Positions 23,096 to 29,984 of a DNA stretch of 50,169 bases are shown here, one piece after another. A model generated the notes under the pieces. It did no database searches. It was not told where the DNA came from and saw nothing but the letters and a program-made list of their open reading frames with translations. The position numbers and the translations under genes were made by a program. How positions within the stretch are numbered: the first letter of the stretch is position 1; every line of letters starts with the position of its first letter. Source of the DNA: Gammaproteobacteria bacterium (GTDB lineage Bacteria; Pseudomonadota; Gammaproteobacteria; Pseudomonadales; Azotimanducaceae); contig DTZW01000389.1 in the NCBI GenBank assembly GCA_012961165.1, forward strand, positions 15,058 through 65,226. Direction: 5' to 3'.

Positions 23096-25993
23096 ATGGC
23101 TCGTGACAAACATAAATCTGACCTGGAGATCTATCGCAGACTATTAACCTACGTGCTGCCCTACTGGAGCGCGTTCGCGATCAGTATTGTCGGTTTCCTG
23201 ATCTATTCACTGTCGAATGTTTCTTTTGTTTGGCTGGTCAGCTACATCGTTGATTCGCTTCAATCCGGTGCCGTTCCTATTGCAGCCGACGTTAAGGAAT
23301 ATTTGTCTGCGATCCTGGGCGAGGAGGGTGATCTTAATCGGACCCTGATACCTGTTCTGCTGGTGTTAATAGCGACGACCCGCGGGCTCGGCGCATTCGT
23401 TGGCAACTACTTTATTGCTTACGTGTCCAACAACCTCGTTCACAATCTGAGGCGGGAGTTGTTTGATCGTCTGCTTACCCTACCCAGTGCCTTTTATGAC
23501 CGGCATGCGATGGGACATTTGGTTGCCAAGGTAACTTTCCATGTCACCCAGGTTACGGGTGCAGCGACCGATGCCGTGAGAGTCATCATTCGGGAAGGAT
23601 TCACAGTCCTTGGATACATGGGGTATCTGCTGTTCCTGAGCTGGAAGCTCACCCTGGTATTCCTTGCGGTAGCGCCGGTTATCGCGCTGCTTGTTGGCGT
23701 AGCAGGTAAGCGATTCAGGCGAATCAGTGAACGTATTCAGAATTCGATGGGGGATGTTACCCATGTCGCCTCTGAAGCTGTCCAGGGCTACCGTGAAGTC
23801 AGGACTTTTGGTGGTAATGACTATGAAAGCGAACGTTTTAACAAAGTGAGTCAGGACAATCGCCGGCAGTCGATGAAAATGGTAGTGACATCATCTCTGG
23901 CGACCCCTGCAATTCAGATCATGGTTTCCTTTGCTCTGGCGGGGCTTGTATGGCTGGTGCTGGACCCTGTTTTTCTCGCGAACATGTCTACGGGTGGGGT
24001 CATTGCGTTCATCACTACTGGAGGCCTGTTGGCCAAGCCGATACGCCAATTGTCAGAGGTGGTAGCTACCGTACAGAAAGGGCTGGCAGCAGCCGAAGAT
24101 ATCTTTGATCTGTTTGATGAAGAAGTAGAAAAAGACGTCGGTAAACTTGAGATAGACAGGGTTGCCGGGAAAGTCGAGTTCAGGAATGTTGAATTCGGAT
24201 ACCAGAGCAACTCGAAGCCCGTATTGAAGGGCATCAGCTTCACTGTAAACCCCGGTGAGACCGTCGCCCTGGTTGGTAGATCAGGCAGTGGCAAGAGTAC
24301 CCTGATGAGCCTGATACCGCGCTTCTATGCTCCGAACAGCGGAGAGATTCTTATTGACGGTCACCCAATCGATTCGTTCACGCTGGATAACCTCAGGGAA
24401 CACATCGCGATCGTGAGTCAGCAGGTTACCTTGTTCAACGATACGGTGATGCGAAACATCGGCTATGGCACGCTCCAGGGGGCCAGCAGAGATGCAGTCA
24501 AGGGCGCCGCGGAGAAAGCCTACGCCTGGCAGTTTATAGAAGAGCTGGATTCTGGGCTTGATACCATCGTCGGTGATGATGGGGTTCTTTTATCCGGTGG
24601 TCAGCGTCAGCGACTCGCTATAGCAAGAGCGTTTCTGAAGGATGCGCCGATCCTGATTCTTGATGAGGCGACGTCATCACTTGATATGGAGTCTGAACGT
24701 TATATACAGTCGGCGCTCGAAGCAGTTGTTCAGGGCAGGACAACTTTCATCATTGCTCACCGGCTATCAACGATCGAAAAAGCAGATCGAATATTTGTTA
24801 TCGAAGAAGGTCAGATAGTTGAAGAGGGCAGCCATGAGGAACTGCTGGCGAAAGGTGGGTTTTATTACCAGTTACACGCCAAGGATGAGATAGCCGAAAG
24901 CACGCCTTCAACGCCCAAATCTATAACGGTTGGCGCTCAATTTGGAACAAAAAAATACACTATACGAGGTGCTGGTTCCAGTTTTCTGGTTGATGCCTGG
25001 TACAACGATACTTTGTGGGTAAAAGCGTTTGCACCGCTATCTTATCTCTATAGGCTGCTCGCCTCGCTTCGTAGAAGCTGGCTGACAAAACGATCGGTTT
25101 GGAAATCGCCTGTGCCGCTCATCATAGTCGGAAATATTTCGGTGGGAGGTACCGGTAAATCGCCTTTGGTTATTGGCATCGTACAATACCTCATAGAGCT
25201 GGGTCTGAGGCCTGGCGTGGTAAGCCGAGGCTACGGCGCTAATTCTAACCATTACCCGGTCGAAGTGACTATGACCTCTTCGGGTGCTGAAGTCGGTGAT
25301 GAGCCCCTGATGATCTACAAGCGCACTGGAGTGCCCGTTGTTGTAGACCCGGACAGGGTTCGTGCGGTGAAAGAACTTATTAGTCATCATGAGTGCGATG
25401 TCGTGGTGAGTGATGATGGCTTGCAACACTATGCGCTGGGAAGAGCCATAGAGATCGTGGTGATCGATGGTGCGCGAGGCCTCGGCAATGGGCTCTGTCT
25501 GCCCGCTGGGCCTCTTAGGGAACCAGCGTCGCGTTTGGAAGAAGTTGACCTTGTTGTCATTAACGGTAAACACAGCGTACCGAGATTGGGTAATGCTGCA
25601 AACTGCTCAATGATGCAATTGAAACCGGTCAGACTTGTGAATATAACAACCGGTGACGGGAAACCTGCTGATTCACTTGGCGGTAAAACTGTTCATGCTG
25701 TGGTTGGAATCAGTCATCCCGAGCGTTTTTTCAATACGCTTAAATCACTTGGAATTGTGATCATACCTCACGAGTTTCCTGACCATCATGCATTTACAAT
25801 AGAAGATGTTAACTTCGATGACAATATCCCTGTAGTAATGACAGAAAAGGACGCGGTGAAACTCGACGTACCCGGATTGCCAGAGGACCTATACTGGTAC
25901 CTGGAAGTCGAAGCCTGCTTTGATTTAGCGAAAATTGATGCCCTTCTGAATAAGGCAGGGATTAAAAAAATAAAACGTGCCACCGGAGGCTGA
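23096..25993 (+). CDS. Fused lipid A flippase MsbA and tetraacyldisaccharide 4'-kinase LpxK
   Basis: One uninterrupted frame of 965 residues contains two complete enzymes. Residues about 1-600 are MsbA: six transmembrane helices, then a nucleotide-binding domain with Walker A GRSGSGKST (about 394), LSGGQRQRLAIARAF and LILDEATSSLD (about 520). A linker of about 30 residues (rich in Thr/Ser/Lys) leads to LpxK from about residue 630: the N-terminal membrane-associated segment WYNDTLWVKAFAPLSYLYRL, the P-loop GNISVGGTGKS (about 679), VSRGYG, GDEPLM, VVSDDGLQHYAL and VVGISHPERFF. LpxK phosphorylates the lipid A precursor; MsbA then flips lipid A across the inner membrane. The order equals the usual msbA-lpxK gene order, so the stop and restart between two genes have been lost. 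Internal initiation of a separate LpxK cannot be excluded. Confidence 0.92.
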   Translation: MARDKHKSDLEIYRRLLTYVLPYWSAFAISIVGFLIYSLSNVSFVWLVSYIVDSLQSGAVPIAADVKEYLSAILGEEGDLNRTLIPVLLVLIATTRGLGAFVGNYFIAYVSNNLVHNLRRELFDRLLTLPSAFYDRHAMGHLVAKVTFHVTQVTGAATDAVRVIIREGFTVLGYMGYLLFLSWKLTLVFLAVAPVIALLVGVAGKRFRRISERIQNSMGDVTHVASEAVQGYREVRTFGGNDYESERFNKVSQDNRRQSMKMVVTSSLATPAIQIMVSFALAGLVWLVLDPVFLANMSTGGVIAFITTGGLLAKPIRQLSEVVATVQKGLAAAEDIFDLFDEEVEKDVGKLEIDRVAGKVEFRNVEFGYQSNSKPVLKGISFTVNPGETVALVGRSGSGKSTLMSLIPRFYAPNSGEILIDGHPIDSFTLDNLREHIAIVSQQVTLFNDTVMRNIGYGTLQGASRDAVKGAAEKAYAWQFIEELDSGLDTIVGDDGVLLSGGQRQRLAIARAFLKDAPILILDEATSSLDMESERYIQSALEAVVQGRTTFIIAHRLSTIEKADRIFVIEEGQIVEEGSHEELLAKGGFYYQLHAKDEIAESTPSTPKSITVGAQFGTKKYTIRGAGSSFLVDAWYNDTLWVKAFAPLSYLYRLLASLRRSWLTKRSVWKSPVPLIIVGNISVGGTGKSPLVIGIVQYLIELGLRPGVVSRGYGANSNHYPVEVTMTSSGAEVGDEPLMIYKRTGVPVVVDPDRVRAVKELISHHECDVVVSDDGLQHYALGRAIEIVVIDGARGLGNGLCLPAGPLREPASRLEEVDLVVINGKHSVPRLGNAANCSMMQLKPVRLVNITTGDGKPADSLGGKTVHAVVGISHPERFFNTLKSLGIVIIPHEFPDHHAFTIEDVNFDDNIPVVMTEKDAVKLDVPGLPEDLYWYLEVEACFDLAKIDALLNKAGIKKIKRATGG

Positions 25994-25994
25994 T

Positions 25995-26180
25995 ATGCCT
26001 GTAGATAAAAAACTATTAGCGATTCTCGTTTGCCCGATTTGCAAGGGGAATTTGACCTATGAAAAGGCAAATGAAGAGCTTGTCTGTTACGCAGAGAAGC
26101 TTGCGTTTCCAATACAGGACGACATTCCTATTATGTTGGAATCAGAAGCCCGCCGATTGGAAGCGGATGAAGTGTCATAG
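25995..26180 (+). CDS. ycaR: Trm112-family small zinc-ribbon-like protein (YcaR type)
   Basis: A 61-residue protein of the Trm112/YcaR family: MPVDKKLLAILVCPICKGNL with a CPxC pair, then YEKANEELVCYAEKLAFPIQDDIPIML, where the second part of the family pattern (C...FPIxxGIPxML) is visible. It normally lies between lpxK and kdsB, as here. Its function in bacteria is unclear. ATG 25995 is 1 nt after the previous stop and has CGGAGG just upstream. Confidence 0.9.
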   Translation: MPVDKKLLAILVCPICKGNLTYEKANEELVCYAEKLAFPIQDDIPIMLESEARRLEADEVS

Positions 26181-26932
26181 CTGGTTTTAACGTCATCATC
26201 CCGGCCCGGTATGAATCATCGAGGTTCCCGGGAAAGCCGCTGATAGATCTGGACGGCAAGTCCATGATCCGAAGAGTCTACGAACAGGCATCCAATAGTG
26301 ATGCTGCTACCGTATACGTAGCAACTGATGACGTGCGGATTGTAGACGAAGTAGAGAGCTTTGGTGGCCGGATTGTTATGACCAGCCCGGATCATCCAAC
26401 GGGCACCGATCGTATTTTCGAGGCGGCCAGTCTCATCGGATTGGGTGATGATGACATTGTTGTAAACGTTCAGGGTGATGAACCGCTCATCCCTCCCTCT
26501 GTGATCAATAAGGTGGCAGGGATGATTGACTCAAACATTCAGATGTCGACCCTCTGTGAACTTATCGTTGATTCAAAAGAAGTGTTTGATCCCAATGTGG
26601 TTAAGGTTGTCGCGGATGCTAACGGCATTGCCCTGTATTTTTCACGCGCGCCCATTCCCTGGTCCCGGGATCACTTCGGATCCGGGTCGATTCCGAATGG
26701 CATAAGCTGGTATCGCCATCTGGGTATCTATGCCTATACTGCAGCGATGCTGGCAAGATTTGTTACCTGGGATCCTGCGCCACTGGAAGAAGCCGAAAAG
26801 TTAGAGCAGCTCCGCGCCTTGTCCAATGGTGAGAAAATAAAAATTGCCATCTCTCCCGATAAAATTCCGCCCGGAATCGACGTCCCTGGAGATGTTGAAC
26901 GCACGCTTAAGCTCCTGAAGGAGGGCGCATGA
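26171..26932 (+). CDS. kdsB: CMP-KDO synthetase KdsB, without a standard start codon
   Basis: KdsB activates KDO with CTP for the lipopolysaccharide inner core. The N-terminal CTP-binding sequence FNVIIPARYESSRFPGKPL is intact, followed by ATDDVRIVDEV, HPTGTDRIFEA, VNVQGDEPLI and YRHLGIYAYTAAML, and a normal C-terminus. Yet the frame between the in-frame TGA at 26168 and that motif contains no ATG, GTG or TTG; the first in-frame ATG is 26264, which would delete the CTP loop. Removing one A at 26170-26171 would create ATG AGT GTC ATA GCT GGT TTT, a perfect start. So there is either a one-base sequencing error, a real frameshift, or non-standard initiation (for example AUA 26177). I list the span from the end of the TGA codon. 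The next gene overlaps by 4 nt. Confidence 0.85.
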   Translation, partial: SVIAGFNVIIPARYESSRFPGKPLIDLDGKSMIRRVYEQASNSDAATVYVATDDVRIVDEVESFGGRIVMTSPDHPTGTDRIFEAASLIGLGDDDIVVNVQGDEPLIPPSVINKVAGMIDSNIQMSTLCELIVDSKEVFDPNVVKVVADANGIALYFSRAPIPWSRDHFGSGSIPNGISWYRHLGIYAYTAAMLARFVTWDPAPLEEAEKLEQLRALSNGEKIKIAISPDKIPPGIDVPGDVERTLKLLKEGA

Positions 26933-28344
26933 GTTATTCGGTTATTGTGAAGGAAGATTGTGCAACTTGTCAGTTAGTAGTGCCTGTCATCAAACAATTG
27001 AAAGAGGATGACGAGCTAACGATATACAGCCAGGATAACGTGCAGTTTCCGTCCGGTGTCTCTGTGATCGACGATACGCAGCTCGAATACTCATGGCGTC
27101 GTCGAATCGAAACTGTACCGACGCTCATCAAGTTTGATGATAATGGTGAAGAGCTAGCCAGGGTAATAGGTTGGGAAAAAAGCGAATGGCAGGCGCTGAC
27201 CGGGAAACCGTTGGAATTTGATTTGCCGGACTTCCGTCCAGGTTGTGGATCAAAGAGCGTGGACCCAGGTATGCCAGAAAAACTGGCTGCACGTTTTGAC
27301 AGGGATAAGCTGCAATCCCGCGAACTGACGATATCAACGGAAGAAGATGATATAGAGGCCTGCTTCGACAGGGGCTGGTCCGATGGCTTGCCAGTGGTAC
27401 CCCCGACAGCTGAACGCGTCATGCGTATGCTGACGGGTACGAACAGGTCGCCAGATGAAATCGTCGGTGTGGTTCCGCCGGACCTGGTGCTATGTACGAT
27501 CGAAAAGATTGCGATCAATGCAGTGCTGGCCGGATGCAAGCCAGAATACCTGCCGGTTGTGATTGCATCGGTAGAGGCCGCTTTGCAGGATGAGTTCTGC
27601 ATGCACGGTCTGTTGGCGACGACTTACTATTCAGGCCCCCTGGTCATCGTAAACGGGCCCCTGAGCCGCGCTATCGGGATGAATTCGAAGGGCAATGCAC
27701 TTGGACAGGGCAACAGGGCAAACGCCACTATTGGACGGGCCCTGCAACTGGTTATCCGCAACATTGGCGGTGGTAAACCCGGGGGGGTAGATCGAGCGGT
27801 GTTCGGAAACCCGGGGAAGTACACTTACTGTTTTGCAGAAGACGAGACAAACTCCTGCTGGGAATCACTGGCTGTCGAGAAGGGTTTTTCTGAAACAGCA
27901 TCAACGGTCACGTTGTTTGCTGCCGATGGCATGCAAGGGATTGTTGACCAGAAATCACGTGACCCAGAATCGTTAAGCCGTAGTTTCGCAGCGGCGTTAA
28001 GAGTCGTGGGCCATCCTAAAATGATCCTGGCATCGGATGTAATACTGGTCGTTTCACCGGAACATGAGCGGGTTTACCGACTGGCTGGTTGGACCAAGCA
28101 GGATGTAAAAAATTGCCTGAATAAACTTCTGACGATCGATGGATCCGAGCTGGTCGCAGGTGCAGGTGGTATCGCTGAGGGAATTCCAGCAAAGCTTGCG
28201 GGCAAACAATTGCCTAAATTTAGGGAAGGTGGACTCAATATCGTCAGGGCTGGTGGCAGCGCTGGTATGTTTTCTGCCATTATCGCGGGATGGGGTGCCA
28301 GCGGCACCATCGGTAGCGTACCGGTGACCCGTGAAATAAAGTAA
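26929..28344 (+). CDS. Thioredoxin-fold protein with large conserved C-terminal domain, partner of UGSC protein
   Basis: A 471-residue two-part protein. The first 95 residues look like a thioredoxin fold with the redox motif DCATC (Cys-Ala-Thr-Cys) and a cis-proline-like TVPTLIKFDDNGEELARVIGW. The rest is a conserved domain I cannot name, with WSDGLPVVPPTAERVMRML, KIAINAVLAGCKPEYLPVV, GPLVIVNGP, GNPGKYTYCFAEDE and a glycine-rich end (VRAGGSAGMFSAIIAGWG). Several conserved-looking cysteines and no signal peptide suggest a cytosolic redox-related role. It overlaps kdsB by 4 nt and is followed after 18 nt by the UGSC selenoprotein gene, so the two are likely cotranscribed. Their insertion here interrupts the usual kdsB-murB neighbourhood. 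Confidence 0.7.
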   Translation: MSYSVIVKEDCATCQLVVPVIKQLKEDDELTIYSQDNVQFPSGVSVIDDTQLEYSWRRRIETVPTLIKFDDNGEELARVIGWEKSEWQALTGKPLEFDLPDFRPGCGSKSVDPGMPEKLAARFDRDKLQSRELTISTEEDDIEACFDRGWSDGLPVVPPTAERVMRMLTGTNRSPDEIVGVVPPDLVLCTIEKIAINAVLAGCKPEYLPVVIASVEAALQDEFCMHGLLATTYYSGPLVIVNGPLSRAIGMNSKGNALGQGNRANATIGRALQLVIRNIGGGKPGGVDRAVFGNPGKYTYCFAEDETNSCWESLAVEKGFSETASTVTLFAADGMQGIVDQKSRDPESLSRSFAAALRVVGHPKMILASDVILVVSPEHERVYRLAGWTKQDVKNCLNKLLTIDGSELVAGAGGIAEGIPAKLAGKQLPKFREGGLNIVRAGGSAGMFSAIIAGWGASGTIGSVPVTREIK

Positions 28345-28362
28345 GAGAAGAGAGGAAAAACT

Positions 28363-28881
28363 ATGACTATATTTATGGATCCAACCTCGGAGCGGGCGCC
28401 TGAAAACAGACAGCCATTGCCGAGGCCAGCAGATCTTGAAGGCAAGACGGTTGGGTTGTTGGATATTTCAAAGCCCAAGGGGAACATCTTCATCGACCGA
28501 CTCGAAGATCTTCTTGTTCAGAAGGGCCTGACAACGAAACGCTATATCAAACCGACCTTCACCAGAGTTGCACCGGTTGAACTTAATCAACAGATCGCGG
28601 CGGAATGTGATGTTGTCATTGAATCGCTAGCGGACTGAGGTTCGTGCACGTCGTGCAGTTTGCATGACATTATGGACCTGGATAGCAGGGGAGTTCCTGG
28701 AGGATTCATTGCATCGACAGAATTTATTGAGGCGGCGAAAGCCCAGGCCGAATCGTTAGGGTTTGACCCTTATAAAGTGTTCGTTGGTCATCCGATACAG
28801 GATAGAACTGATGCAGAAATGCAGACGCTGGCAGAACAAGCCTTCGAAGATATTCTGGCCATGATTCTCGAGGAAAAGTAG
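28363..28881 (+). CDS. UGSC-family selenoprotein (in-frame UGA as selenocysteine)
   Basis: Read through the TGA at 28636-28638, the frame gives a 172-residue protein that keeps family character on both sides: LEGKTVGLLDISKPKGNIF, then CDVVIESLAD-U-GSCTSCSLHDIMDLD and the tail up to TAG 28881. The sequence Sec-Gly-Ser-Cys is the motif that names the UGSC (seleno)protein family, followed by a second Ser-Cys. The TGA is replaced by Cys in non-seleno members of such families. No start codon with a ribosome site fits the part after the TGA, and a hairpin suited to a bacterial SECIS follows. AGAGGA stands well placed before ATG 28363. Function is unknown; Sec and Cys three apart suggest redox chemistry. 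SelA/B/C/D genes are not in the window. Confidence 0.85.
28636..28668 (+). promoter_or_regulatory. Putative bacterial SECIS element
   Basis: Following the UGA, GTCGTGC (28650-28656) pairs with GCATGAC (28662-28668) to give a 7-bp stem with one G-U pair and the loop AGUUU. The loop has a G in its first two positions and begins 18 nt after the UGA, within the 16-37 nt range usual for bacterial SECIS elements. An alternative hairpin TGCAC-GTC-GTGCA lies nearer to the UGA. Confidence 0.6.
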
Positions 28882-28956
28882 TCATCGATGAAATGACAGG
28901 TGTACCTGCCACTTCGAGGTTTCTATCCTCAACGTGAATCCATTTAGGCGTGTCGA

Positions 28957-29970
28957 TTGAAGATCCACCAGAACATATCACTGGCTGACAAAAACACGTT
29001 ACGCCTTGACGCCCGGGCCGAGTGGTATTGTGAAGCCTTCACCGTGGAGGCGCTGCTTGAGGCTGCAGAGTTCGCGTTAAACCATAAGCTCAAAGTGATT
29101 TCGCTTGGCGAGGGCAGCAATATTGTTCTCGCGGGCAATCTGGCCGGACTGGTCATCAAGAACCGAATCCCCGGGGTGACCTGTGATGCCGAAGTCGTGC
29201 ATGCCGCAGGTGGCGAAAACTGGCACAGGCTGGTTCGCTCGACTGTCAGTTCCGGGTTGTTTGGCCTGGAGAATCTTGCCTTGATCCCGGGTACGGTCGG
29301 CGCCGCACCGGTCCAGAATATTGGCGCTTACGGCGTCGAACTGAGTGATAGTTTCATTTCACTCAAAGCCATACATCTTCCTACTCTGGAACAGAAAACG
29401 TTTGGTAAGGCAGAGTGTGAGTTCGCATACAGGGACAGTCTGTTCAAAAGAAATGATGAATGGCTTATCACTGAGGTCAGTCTGGCGCTCTCAAAGATCA
29501 GTGAATGTGTTACCACTTACCCCGGTATTGTTTCTTACATGAAGGAACACAGACTCGAGATTTCAGGAGAATCCATTGCTGAGGCGGTCTCGCATATCCG
29601 TGCGGAAAAATTGCCGGACCCCTCACGGGTTCCGAATGTGGGTAGTTTTTTTAAAAACCCGGTGTTGGAAGCTGAGCGAGCCGAAGCCGTCGCCAAAGCA
29701 TTTCCTGACCTCGTGCTATTTGATGTGGCAGGTGGGAAAAAACTGTCGGCCGCGTGGCTCATTGATCAGATGGGATTAAAAGGCTACCGGGTAGGCCGGT
29801 TTGTAGTATCAGACAAGCACGCACTGGTCATCATTAACGAAGGCGACGGTACGCAACTGGAATTGTTTGAACTGGTTGGCGTTGTCAAACAGAAAGTGAA
29901 GCACACCTTCGGGATAGATCTGGAAATTGAACCCAGAATCTATCCCGACGGTTTTGATGTGTCCTACTGA
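28957..29970 (+). CDS. murB: UDP-N-acetylenolpyruvoylglucosamine reductase MurB
   Basis: FAD enzyme of peptidoglycan precursor synthesis, reducing the enolpyruvyl ether to UDP-MurNAc with NADPH. The 337-residue protein is of the type I (E. coli) form: KNTLRLDARAEWYCE, LGEGSNIVL, VHAAGGENWHRLVR, LENLALIPGTVGAAPVQNIGAYGVEL, the catalytic-region AYRDSLFK, and NVGSFFKNP with the active-site serine, then AAWLIDQMGLKGYRVG. The start is TTG 28957 (Met-Lys-Ile-His in place of the usual ATG). It lies 75 bp downstream of the selenoprotein gene and converges with rne. Confidence 0.94.
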   Translation: MKIHQNISLADKNTLRLDARAEWYCEAFTVEALLEAAEFALNHKLKVISLGEGSNIVLAGNLAGLVIKNRIPGVTCDAEVVHAAGGENWHRLVRSTVSSGLFGLENLALIPGTVGAAPVQNIGAYGVELSDSFISLKAIHLPTLEQKTFGKAECEFAYRDSLFKRNDEWLITEVSLALSKISECVTTYPGIVSYMKEHRLEISGESIAEAVSHIRAEKLPDPSRVPNVGSFFKNPVLEAERAEAVAKAFPDLVLFDVAGGKKLSAAWLIDQMGLKGYRVGRFVVSDKHALVIINEGDGTQLELFELVGVVKQKVKHTFGIDLEIEPRIYPDGFDVSY

Positions 29971-29984
29971 GCTACTTGATCTGG

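Noticed and set aside
26264-26932. kdsB starting at ATG 26264
   Set aside because: It would remove the CTP-binding PARYESSRFPGKPL motif, which is intact upstream in the same frame.
26970-27602. A 210-residue minus-strand open frame
   Set aside because: Antisense of the thioredoxin-like gene, serine-rich shadow without recognisable features.
28363-28881. Two separate short proteins or a nonsense-mutated pseudogene
   Set aside because: Both halves share one frame and form one family-like protein with U-G-S-C at the joint; a SECIS-like hairpin follows, and nothing else is decayed.
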